Positions 40,380 to 49,700 of a stretch of DNA of 64,000 nucleotides are shown one piece after another. The stretch comes from DASVRZ01 sp038230215. Its GTDB lineage: Bacteria; Verrucomicrobiota; Verrucomicrobiia; Chthoniobacterales; DASVRZ01. The first letter of the stretch is position 1. Every line of letters starts with the position of its first letter. A model generated the notes under the pieces. That model saw only the letters and a list, made by a program, of their open reading frames with translations. It ran no database searches and was not told the DNA's origin. The DNA lies in NCBI GenBank assembly GCA_038230215.1, contig JBBRNR010000007.1, positions 106,710 to 170,709 of the forward strand, given 5' to 3'. Both the position numbers and the translations under genes were made by a program.

Positions 40380-42526
40380 TGTGGGCTGACCGCGACCGGA
40401 CGATCCAAATATTCACGGACACGCTGGATGAGAACTTGCGGCGTAAAAGGTTTCTGAAGGACTTCCAGATTGCGGTCGATCACGCCCTGGTCGCTGATGT
40501 CGTTTTCCGAATAGCCGGAAACGTAGAGCGCCCTCATCTGCGGCTGGAGCGGTATGAGCGTCTGCACGAGCGCGGGCCCGTGCATTTCGGGCATGAGGAC
40601 GTCGGTGACCACCAAGTCAATGCCATCGTTGTGCTTCTGCACCGTGCGCATGGCAGCGCTGGGGCAATCGGCGCAGAGGACGTGGTAGCCCGCTTCTTTC
40701 AGGACGGCGCAGATCAGCTCGCGTACGACTTCCTCGTCCTCCACGACAAGAATCGTTTCGGAGTTTTGCGTGGGCTCGAGTTTGGGTGTGGTGGGCAGAG
40801 AAGTCTCGATGTCCGCCGTTACCGACGGGAGATAAATGGAAAACGTCGTGCCCCGGCCAATCTCAGTCTCGACCGTGATCGAGCCGCCGCTTTGCCGCGT
40901 GATCCCGTAAACGGTGGCGAGCCCGAGCCCCGTGCCCTTGCCTGGGCCCTTGGTGGTGAAGAACGGCTCGAAAATGCGATCCTTGGTTTCTTCGGTCATG
41001 CCAAGGCCGGTATCGGTGACGGCGAGAACGACGAATTTTCCGGGGGCGAGTTCCATTCCCTTCACGGCGATGGACTCCGCGTCGAGCATGAGGTTAGTGG
41101 TGGTGATGGTGAGAGTGCCGCCCCCAGGCATGGCATCGCGGGCGTTCACTCCAAGGTTCAAAATGATCTGCTCGAGCTGCGTCGGATCGGCGAGAATGCG
41201 CGGCTCCTCCGCTCGGACTTCGATGGAAATCTGGAAGTGTTCGCCAATGATACGACGGAGAAGTTTTTCCATGTCAACCACGAGAACGTTCAGATCGAGA
41301 ACTTTCGGCTGCAGGAGTTGTTTGCGGCTGAAGGCCAAAAGCTGGCGAGTGAGACTGGCCGCCTGCTCGCCCGCCTTGCGAATGAGGCTGGCCCATTCGA
41401 CAGCAGAGCCGTCCTCCTGGAATTTATTCACCAGCAGTTCGGAGTAGCCGATGATGGCGGTGAGGAGGTTGTTAAAGTCGTGCGCAATGCCGCCCGCCAG
41501 GCGCCCGACTGCCTCAAGTTTTTGCGCGTGGCGAAGCTGCTCTTCGGTCTCGTGCAGCGCATCCTCCGTGCGGCGGAAATTAAGGATCAACTGCGCGAGC
41601 TTGCCAAACTCATTTGGCTCGCGGCTGAGCGCGGCCAGACCCTCGGGATTTTCCGCGGCGAGATTGTGTGAGATGAGATGCAGCGGACGGCGCACCCAGC
41701 GCACGAGGCAGTAGGCAAGCACTAGAAACAGCCCGAGAGCGAAGGTGATCAGGTAACGGAATAGCCGTTCGCTGGCCCGGTTCAGTTCGCGGATGATGGG
41801 CGAATCGTGTTCAACGAGTATCTCAGCGACGGGTTTACCGTCCCAGCCCGGAAGCGTGCGGGAGAATCGAATGCGACCGCCCTCTTCGGCGCTGGGCAGG
41901 GCCGATCCGGAGTTAAGCGCGGACATGATTTTGATCGAATACTCGGTGAATAGCGCCATGCGGCGGATGTTTTCGTCGATCCAGAATTGACCCACAAAAA
42001 AACTGCCTTGGGAAGCGGTTTCGCGAAACCGGTCTCGCGACGGATGGATCGTCCCGCCGCGAATTTCCATCCAACCCTTCGGCACTTGAATGAAGAAATG
42101 GCAGGTGCGTTCCCTGGTGAAAAGAGCTTCGAGTGCCTCACGGGGCAGGGGAAGATTTTTCAACTCGTCCGCATAGCGATTGTTCCTCGAAAAGAAAAGC
42201 GACTGATCGGGACGGTAAATCCAGATGGCATTAGCGCCATAGGTTGTGAGCGTTTCATCAGTTAGATTTTGCTCTGCCCACGACGTGTCGCCTTTTTTCA
42301 CGGCCCGCACCATTTCGTCGGAGATCGGCGCGTCATCCACGAGTGCTTTGAGCTGGTCGCCGCGCTGCTCTAAAAACTCGTCGAAAATGCGGCTGCGCTC
42401 CGTGGCCCGAGCATCGGCGATAGCTTTAAACTTCGCCTTCTCTGTGACATTCAGCCACGTCAATCCGCCGACAAACGTCGCGACGATTAACAGGAGCAGC
42501 AGCAGTATTTTGGATTGAATCGTCAT
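40376..42526 (-). CDS. Membrane-bound hybrid sensor histidine kinase
   Basis: 716 residues. Layout: N-terminal helix (about 7-27), a periplasmic sensor of about 230 residues rich in Trp and Phe, a second helix near 255-275, a HAMP-like linker, HisKA with phospho-acceptor H349 in A-H-D-F-N-N-L-L, HATPase_c (N-A-R-D-A-M, G-x-G-L-G-L), and a C-terminal REC domain with acceptor D642 in V-V-T-D-V-L-M-P. The A-H-D-F-N-N-L-L box is of the family that often lacks DNA-binding partners. No output response regulator is adjacent; the only neighbour is the oxidoreductase co-translated downstream. Confidence 0.9.
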   Translation of the reverse strand: MTIQSKILLLLLLIVATFVGGLTWLNVTEKAKFKAIADARATERSRIFDEFLEQRGDQLKALVDDAPISDEMVRAVKKGDTSWAEQNLTDETLTTYGANAIWIYRPDQSLFFSRNNRYADELKNLPLPREALEALFTRERTCHFFIQVPKGWMEIRGGTIHPSRDRFRETASQGSFFVGQFWIDENIRRMALFTEYSIKIMSALNSGSALPSAEEGGRIRFSRTLPGWDGKPVAEILVEHDSPIIRELNRASERLFRYLITFALGLFLVLAYCLVRWVRRPLHLISHNLAAENPEGLAALSREPNEFGKLAQLILNFRRTEDALHETEEQLRHAQKLEAVGRLAGGIAHDFNNLLTAIIGYSELLVNKFQEDGSAVEWASLIRKAGEQAASLTRQLLAFSRKQLLQPKVLDLNVLVVDMEKLLRRIIGEHFQISIEVRAEEPRILADPTQLEQIILNLGVNARDAMPGGGTLTITTTNLMLDAESIAVKGMELAPGKFVVLAVTDTGLGMTEETKDRIFEPFFTTKGPGKGTGLGLATVYGITRQSGGSITVETEIGRGTTFSIYLPSVTADIETSLPTTPKLEPTQNSETILVVEDEEVVRELICAVLKEAGYHVLCADCPSAAMRTVQKHNDGIDLVVTDVLMPEMHGPALVQTLIPLQPQMRALYVSGYSENDISDQGVIDRNLEVLQKPFTPQVLIQRVREYLDRPVAVSPQ

Positions 42527-42592
42527 GCCTGTAACCGGCTGTAAAAGCGGATAGACATTTCGTCACATAACCATGCAACTCCTGTGTGGCGG

Positions 42593-43468
42593 CTAAAGCC
42601 GGACGCGGTGTTCTTCGATGGCAACAATGCGGGGGTCTGCGGTGGCGGCATTGATCGTGATGCGGTTCTCAGTCTGACCACGAACGACTTTGCCGTGGTT
42701 TTTGAGGGTGAAATTCACGCGATAAGTCATCACGATTTCGCCGCGGCTGGAGCTCCAGGAAATTCCCAAAACGGGGCCGATGCTATATTTTCGTGAGGGC
42801 CAGCGCTGATAATAACGCTTCAAACTGCTCTCGACGATCCGGCGGTCGACCACTCCGTTCGCAAAATAAGAAACATGGTCCGCATAGAACTCCAACTCCT
42901 TGCTGGTGTCGTTCTGACTGACGGCCTTTAGATAATTTTTAACGAATCGAACCAGCTCAGTCGTCTCCAGTCGTTGATCGATATGCGGCGTTTTACGCTC
43001 TGAATGCAGCACGACGGGCTGCACGGCAGACGATTCCGCACGTCGCACTTTGGCTGGGGACGCACTGGATTTTTCCGCGAGGATTTTCTCCGGCGCGATG
43101 CTGGCTGGCTCGACGCCGGTTTCAGCCCCGATTTGTCGGGCCTCGGCCGCGACATCGATTTTCGCATCGCTCTTTAAGACCGGTTCCGCTGGCCAGTCGA
43201 GCTCCTTCGGTGGCGGCTCGTCCGGCGAGCGTGGCAGTAGTCCGAGCGAGCGCAGTGTGTCGTGATCCTCACTCCCACTTTCGGAAAAACCCTTGCGTTT
43301 CTGATATCGGCGTGTCGCCTGCTCCAGCTCCGTGGTGCGCTGCCCGTCGATGTCGCCGAAATACATGTTCCGACGCCGCAGTTCCTCCTGCACCGCGCGT
43401 ACTTGTTCATCGGCTCGCGCAGTTCCGACGAGCAACAAAAGGGTGAGAAGAAGCTTTCTGGAGATCAT
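42593..43468 (-). CDS. Secreted protein with peptidoglycan-binding-like and NTF2-like domains
   Basis: 291 residues. A signal peptide (K-L-L-L-T-L-L-L-L-V-G-T-A-R-A) precedes a PG_binding_1-like helix bundle (V-R-A-V-Q-E-E-L-R-R-R-N-M-Y-F-G-D-I-D-G) at about 20-75. A Pro/Ala-rich linker then leads to a C-terminal domain (about 170-291) with an L-x-x-Y-x-D-x-V-x-Y-F pattern and ending strands like NTF2/SnoaL-type folds. Probably periplasmic and wall-associated. The function is unknown; the domain names are by eye. Confidence 0.65.
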   Translation of the reverse strand: MISRKLLLTLLLLVGTARADEQVRAVQEELRRRNMYFGDIDGQRTTELEQATRRYQKRKGFSESGSEDHDTLRSLGLLPRSPDEPPPKELDWPAEPVLKSDAKIDVAAEARQIGAETGVEPASIAPEKILAEKSSASPAKVRRAESSAVQPVVLHSERKTPHIDQRLETTELVRFVKNYLKAVSQNDTSKELEFYADHVSYFANGVVDRRIVESSLKRYYQRWPSRKYSIGPVLGISWSSSRGEIVMTYRVNFTLKNHGKVVRGQTENRITINAATADPRIVAIEEHRVRL

Positions 43469-43620
43469 AAGCGAGGGATAAAACTGCGTGAATAATACGG
43501 ATTAAAACTGCCAAGTCACGCTCACATTACGCCCGTCTCCAATCGATTGCGTGTATTGAAGATGAACAGGGCATTCGAAAACTGTATTTACTTAGATGGG
43601 TGCGTCCAGCTTCATGCGAG

Positions 43621-44670
43621 TTAGGCCGCAATCACCGGTGCCGCACTGCTCGGGTTGAGGACGCGATTTTCCGGAAAAGGTTGGAGCGACAACGGCGTGT
43701 CGTGATCGAGAAAATCGCGGCAGATGGCGAAAAAATCCTCCCTCGTGTGACAGCGGCGAATCTGGTGGAGAAACTGCCCCGTGGGCTCGGCTCCGGCTCC
43801 GATGAAATTCATATATTTTTTCATCTTCTGCACCTGCGACGCTTCGCGAATCGACGGTTCGCAGACCGCCTCGTAGAGCGCGGCAATGTAGCCCAACACA
43901 TCGCGCCCGGTCGGTAGAAACATGGGGCCGCCTCCTAACAACTCGCGCACTTGTCGGAAGATCCACGGGTTGCGAATTGCGCCCCGTCCTAACATGAGTC
44001 CGCGTACGCCGGTTTGTCGCCACACCTCCAGGGCGCGGACGGCGGTGCTAATATTCCCGTTGGCCAGGACCGGACATTGCATCACCTCAGCGGCGTGCTG
44101 GATGAAGTCGTAACGCACCTCGCTCCAATACATTTCCTTGACCGTGCGCCCGTGGACCGTGAGCAGGTCGAGCGAGTGTTTTTCTAATATCGGGAGAAGC
44201 TTTTCAAACGTGTCAGGCGAATCAAACCCGACGCGGGTTTTCACTGTGAAACGCACCGTGATCGCATCGCGTAAGGCACCCAGAATCGAGTCCACCTGAT
44301 TCAAGTCGCGGAGTAATCCGCCGCCCGCGCATTTCCGATAAACCACCGGCGCGGGACAGCCGAGATTGAGATCGACCGCGACGATGGAAAGCTCCTGGAG
44401 GAGCCGGGCATTTTTCACGAGCGACGGAATGTCGTTGCCAATCATCTGCGCGATGACCGGTCGGCCCGTGGGATTTTCCGTAATGGAGCGCTTGATGTAA
44501 GACTCCAGATGCGAAACCGGATGAACGCGAAAATATTCAGTGTAGTAAACGTCCGCGCCGCCGTAACTAGTCATCAACTTCCAGAACGGCAGGTCGGTAA
44601 CATCCTGCATCGGGGCCAGCGCCAGCACGGGAGTTGAGCCCGTTCTGGCGAATATGTTTGCAACGTTCAC
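43621..44670 (-). CDS. dus: tRNA-dihydrouridine synthase
   Basis: 349 residues from a GTG. FMN-barrel motifs: L-A-P-M-Q-D-V-T-D, D-L-N-L-G-C-P-A-P, V-K-T-R-V-G, V-H-G-R-T and L-M-L-G-R-G-A-I. It reduces uridine to dihydrouridine in tRNA using FMN and NADPH. Family membership is clear, while the subtype (DusA, B or C) is not; the C-P-A-P and Y-R-K-C-A-G-G-G segment is closest to DusB/DusC. An NTG-free CTAAC stretch follows its stop. Confidence 0.9.
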   Translation of the reverse strand: MNVANIFARTGSTPVLALAPMQDVTDLPFWKLMTSYGGADVYYTEYFRVHPVSHLESYIKRSITENPTGRPVIAQMIGNDIPSLVKNARLLQELSIVAVDLNLGCPAPVVYRKCAGGGLLRDLNQVDSILGALRDAITVRFTVKTRVGFDSPDTFEKLLPILEKHSLDLLTVHGRTVKEMYWSEVRYDFIQHAAEVMQCPVLANGNISTAVRALEVWRQTGVRGLMLGRGAIRNPWIFRQVRELLGGGPMFLPTGRDVLGYIAALYEAVCEPSIREASQVQKMKKYMNFIGAGAEPTGQFLHQIRRCHTREDFFAICRDFLDHDTPLSLQPFPENRVLNPSSAAPVIAA

Positions 44671-44675
44671 GATGG

Positions 44676-46757
44676 CTAGAATGCCACGCCGAAGCTGAAA
44701 TGGAAAGCGCCGCCGGACTCACCCGGACGGGGGTCGGGATTGATTCCGTAGTCGAGCCGCAGCGGGCCGACTGGAAGGTTGTAGCGCAGGCCGAGCCCCA
44801 CACCGTAACGGAAGTCCGATGTGGAAAAGAAACTACCATCCGCTGGTACATTTCCCGCGTCGATAAAGGCCGCGCCCTTGATATCTCCGAAGATGGGATA
44901 TTGAAACTCCGCATTGAGCGTGGTTCGGGAAAGTCCACCCAATGGATAGGTGTTGAGATAGAGCGGGCCTAATTGTCGCTCGTCGAAGCTTCTAACAGTC
45001 GTGCCGCCGCCGTTGAAATAACGTTCGTCTATCGGCACATCGTTCACATCGCTCGACGTAATGAAGGCTGCCGTGCGCCCGCCCAGCGCCAACAATCCTT
45101 TGCCGATGGGCAGATAATAGGAAACGCGCAACGCGGCACGAATACCGCCACCGCCACTGCTGATTTGCTCGTAGCCGAGTGACGCATCCGTGACCCAGCC
45201 CTCGCCAGGCGCGAGCGGGTTGTTTCGGAAATCCAATGTGCCGCTGATGCCCAAAGTCAGCGTCTGGTAGTCCAGGGGTCCTAACAATACTGGGTCGATT
45301 TCAATGGGGCTCGCCTGGGATGTTTTCAGCTCGGCATAGAGGGCGGCCTTGAAATTTTTAGTGAACTTTCGATTGAGTTCTCCGCGCACGCCGAGATCAA
45401 AAATGGAGTAGCCGTCGTTGTCGATGGATCGCGAAAAAATCCGCAGCCGCAGTTCGTTGCCACGCGCGATGAACCACGGATCGACATACTCGATGCGCCC
45501 CGTGAGGCCGCGCTGCGACATTTCGATGGAAGTCAAAAGCGGACGACCATTTCCGAAGAGATTGCGATCCTGAAAAGTCGCTCCGACGAACCCTCCCTCA
45601 TAGGTGCCGAAACCGCCGTAGAGACCGAACTCTTTCGCCGAATTTTCCTTCACAACGATGTCGAGCCGGATCTGATTTCCGTCGATCGGCGTTTCCTTCA
45701 ACCGGAATTCCGAGAACAATCCGGTCGAGACCATTTCGCGATAGATTTCATTCATCTTCTCCGGGTCATACGTCTGGCCGGTGAGCGAGGAAAAACGCTT
45801 CGGGATAAAGTTCGGCTTCAGTCGCTCGGTGCCGCGCACACTCACGCCGTCGAAGATAAAACGATAGCCCGTGTTCACGACCAATTTGAGATCCACCAAG
45901 CCGTGCTCCTTGTCGAAAGTGACATCCGTCAGCGCGACCTCCGCCTTAAAATAACCCTCGGATTTTAATTGAAATTGGATTTCGCTCTGCATGGAATCCA
46001 TCCGCAACTCCGTCGCTGGGGCTTTCAAAATATCCGCGAGTTTGAGACGAATCTTGGCTTCGAGTTCGGGCGACGCGCCGACGATGTCGATGCGGCGAAA
46101 CCAATATTGTAAACCTTCCACGACACTTACTCCAAGACTTGCCACCGACAGATCCGCGCTGTAACCGACCGGCCAGGGCACGACTTTCGCATCCAGATAA
46201 CCCTCGGAATGATAGAACGATTCGAGCCGTGACACACCTGTGTCGATGTCTTGCTCGACGTAAGGCAGCACCTTGAGAAATTTGGAGAAACGCTCACGAG
46301 TCGTGCCCAGTAAAAAATCGTTCAGCGTCATGTTAGGATAATGATCGTTACCTTGGTAAGTGATCTCACCAACAGTCGTCAGTGGACCCTCAACGATGTT
46401 CAACTCGAGTGCGCGGCCGTCGTTGGTAATCTTCCAATCCACCAGAGCAAAACCGTAACCGTGGCGGCGATAGTAAACCTCGACGTAGAAGGCTACATCG
46501 TCGGCTCGCGGCGGAGTTAGTCCGCGCGCCTCAATGCTGGAAATAATCTCTCCAGCCGCGGTGCGCAAGTCTTCCTCCTGCACGCCCTTGATGCCAGAAA
46601 ACCTAACATCGACATGGACGTTCTTGCGCGGCTCGGCCACGGGCGGAGCTTGGGAAAATTCCTGATTGGCCGCCGTGGCGTCGGCTTTCGTCGCCTGCGC
46701 CATAACGATGTGACTCGACTTTAAAACCACTAGTACGATGAGTAAAAGTTTCTTCAT
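44676..46757 (-). CDS. tamA: Outer-membrane BamA-superfamily protein, TamA-like
   Basis: 693 residues. Signal peptide (K-K-L-L-L-I-V-L-V-V-L, cleavage near V-M-A-Q-A), POTRA domains over about 45-400, then a 16-strand barrel ending V-A-F with a terminal Phe. The barrel includes F-Q-D-R-N-L-F-G-N-G and F-I-D-A-G-N-V. Paired with a TamB-like gene directly upstream (ATGA overlap), it forms the TAM complex, which moves or folds outer-membrane proteins or lipids between membranes. BamA itself is the alternative, but pairing with TamB favours TamA. Confidence 0.85.
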   Translation of the reverse strand: MKKLLLIVLVVLKSSHIVMAQATKADATAANQEFSQAPPVAEPRKNVHVDVRFSGIKGVQEEDLRTAAGEIISSIEARGLTPPRADDVAFYVEVYYRRHGYGFALVDWKITNDGRALELNIVEGPLTTVGEITYQGNDHYPNMTLNDFLLGTTRERFSKFLKVLPYVEQDIDTGVSRLESFYHSEGYLDAKVVPWPVGYSADLSVASLGVSVVEGLQYWFRRIDIVGASPELEAKIRLKLADILKAPATELRMDSMQSEIQFQLKSEGYFKAEVALTDVTFDKEHGLVDLKLVVNTGYRFIFDGVSVRGTERLKPNFIPKRFSSLTGQTYDPEKMNEIYREMVSTGLFSEFRLKETPIDGNQIRLDIVVKENSAKEFGLYGGFGTYEGGFVGATFQDRNLFGNGRPLLTSIEMSQRGLTGRIEYVDPWFIARGNELRLRIFSRSIDNDGYSIFDLGVRGELNRKFTKNFKAALYAELKTSQASPIEIDPVLLGPLDYQTLTLGISGTLDFRNNPLAPGEGWVTDASLGYEQISSGGGGIRAALRVSYYLPIGKGLLALGGRTAAFITSSDVNDVPIDERYFNGGGTTVRSFDERQLGPLYLNTYPLGGLSRTTLNAEFQYPIFGDIKGAAFIDAGNVPADGSFFSTSDFRYGVGLGLRYNLPVGPLRLDYGINPDPRPGESGGAFHFSFGVAF

Positions 46758-49700
46758 TTGAAGCGAAGGAGATAGCGGACCTGGCCACGGACTCCGCCCG
46801 TAATGTCGAGGTCAGCGAGAACCTGCCAGTGATCGGTGAGCCGGAGCCGCGCGGTGGCGGATTCGCGACCCGTCTTCGGATCAACGTTGCCGACTTGCAC
46901 GTCGATGCGATCACTCAGCGGACTCTGCTCGAAGCTCTGCTTCCGCTTGAAGATCTTGTTGTAATACTTCTGAATGAAAAGCGAACCAGCGCGCCCTGCT
47001 AACAATTGCGGATTCTCCGCGATCTCGGTCTGCGTTACGCCTGTTGCCAGCAAGGTTAGGATGTCTTCCTGCGTGAGCGGCGGCTGACTGAGAAAAAGCG
47101 ATTGCGGCTTGCTGGCGTCGCCCCAAATGTAGGCGTCGATAGTGTAGTCGCGCACGACGGATTTTCCATGCAGATCGAGGATCGGACTGAGCGGCGGCTG
47201 GTCTTTGCTAAAGTAAATGTTGCCGTATTCGATGTCGAAGCGGCTGAAGGGGAGAGACGCGCGCAGCTTGGCGATGACCACGTTTCCGTCGAGCGTGGGA
47301 GCGAGTCCCGTGCCGGCGAGTTTGAGGTCAATCAGGACTTCCCCATTGGCCAGATTGCCGGTGACTTTGAAGGCATCCTCCGTCTTGATCGCGATGTTAA
47401 ATTTCCAGTCGCGCAGTGGCGGCGAGGGAAAGCTGAGGTTCGGTTTTTTACCCGCAACAGCCGGAGCTGGACGACCGGGAAGATTGATAGGCAGCACGTC
47501 GATCTCGCGGAAAAATCGGCTGTCGGTGATAGCGATCTTGCCGCCAACCTCGGCTGTATTGAGAGGACCGCGCAAGGTTAGATCGAAGTTGGAGCGAACG
47601 ATCACCGAGTCGTTCCTAACAAAGAGAATGCTTCTCCCCTGTAGGCTGATGTCGAAAGTGGGCTCAACGGGTTTCGTTAGATTAATCGAGCCTCGTGCGC
47701 TGAAGGGGCCGCCAGCCAGATTGCCCTTCACTTGGGAAAGTGTTAGCACATTGTTCTTAAAGTCGAGATTGGCGGTGAGATCGCGAACATCCGGAAGACT
47801 GTCGTCGCGGAAGCTGAGCGAGCGAATGTTAGTCCTCAAGCCTCCAAGAAAACGTGGCTTTTCCAGCGTGCCCTCGATCGTAACATCGAGGCCGACGGTG
47901 CCATCCACTCTATCCACCATGACGACATATCGTGGCAAAATTGCCAGCGAGGTTGGCGGCAGCGAGATGTGCGCCGCGATGGGCAAATTAGGGCTGATTG
48001 AGCCTGTGGAAATGATCGAGGCTAGATCCAGTGGAATACTGCCAGAGAGCGTGATCGGCTGGAGCGATGGCTCGCGAATGTTGCCCGTGAGATTCGCGCG
48101 TTGGTTGGCGATGGCGACATTAGTCTCGCCAGAAATGGGCTGGATTTGCCTGGCCTTGTCGCTCTGCAAATCCTGCATTTTCAAGGCAATCATTGCGTCC
48201 AGATGGCGGAACGTGCCCTGGCTTTTAATGTCGAGACTAATCCGGCCCGTCGCGGGCGGAGTCATGCCCAGATCGGTGAAAAGACCGCCGAGCTGCACAT
48301 CTTTGCCGACGAGATCGATCGCAATCGGCTCATCGAGCGGAAAGCGTTTTTCGCTGTTGGAAATATTTTCAAAGTCGATCGGCAGCGCCAGATTTCCCGC
48401 CAGTCTTAGCTCCTGATTTTGCGTGAGCTTGAGGTTATCGATCTTCAGGACGCGATTGAAATACGAGATCGCCGTGGCCAGGTTTCCCTTGTTGGTCGCG
48501 AGGTCGATCTGCGGAAATTCCGCCTGTGTCGGTGTGTAATATCCGGCGGTGCGGAGTTGGATTCCACTCACACCGGCATACGCGGCGTCCTTCACATTGA
48601 GCGAGAGGCGACCCTCGTGCTGGCGCTTGCTGAGGAGACCAGTTCCGTTCCAATCGAGTTGGATCGTTCCGGCGAGCGGCGTGTCCTTCATCGCCGCTCC
48701 CATCAGCGGTTTGAACTGAACCAAATCGGTCAGCCGCGTGCTCACCTGGGCGGCGTAGTGATCCTTGTTTACGAGGTCAAACTCGCCCGTCGCCTGAACG
48801 AAACTCTCGCCAGGCAAATCGAGCAAAAACTGGCTTAAATGTGCTACGCCATTGGCCGCCGATGCATCAATGGCCAGCGTGCCGAGCGCAACACCTTGGT
48901 GGCCGAGTTTGATAGCCTCGACCTCGAGCCGACCCTCGGGCTGGGCTGCGGCCCAATGCAGATTTCCGCTGCCTTGGGCACTGCCGGTGATGATCGGATT
49001 TTCGGGATCAACGGAAAATTCGTTGAGCGCCGGGCCGTCGATTTTGAGGGTTAAATCGAGAACACCAGGGAGGGGACCAGCGGGTTTTTCCTGAAAGACA
49101 AAAGTGCCCTTGGTGCGCACGGAATTTTGACCGCGAACGACTTCCACAGACTCGATGTTCACCTTTTCGTTTGTCGATCTAACCACCGCTCCAACGCGGT
49201 CAATTTGATAGCCACTGACTTTGAGTGCACTCGTGGAAATATTCGCCACGATACCGCTGTTCTCCCACCAAGGTTTGGTCCAGTCGATAATACTGGAACT
49301 CGACTTGGAAAACGTGGCCGTGGCGTTGGCGGAGTCGAGTGTGAGGTTGCTCAGGGCAAGCGCATTGAGGTTAGAATCGAGCTTCGCATTGATCTGGGAT
49401 GGCGATGCCTTGACCGTGGCAATGAGCGTCGCCGAGCCGGTCGCATCCGGAAGGAGCACCCCGAAATCGGGCAGATTGGCGGAGACCACAAGGTTGGCTA
49501 GAAATGGATGCACCTTCTTGTTTTTCCCCGGCAACTGCAAGGTGCCGCCGAGAGTGACCCATTCCTCGCCCTTCAGAATCGCAGTGTCGGAAAGCCGGAG
49601 CTGGCCATTGGTGACCACACCATGAATCGCTGCAGTGTCGAAGGCGGTTTTTCCAAAAGCGGGCTTGTTGATGTGCAAATTCAGGCCGCCGTTCCAAGTC

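Noticed and set aside
40316..41671. 451-codon plus-strand frame
   Set aside because: It is antisense to the hybrid kinase and Gfo genes, with reverse-complement codon patterns typical of GC-rich shadows. The same applies to the frames at 13007-13813, 52200-53165 and 55237-56199.
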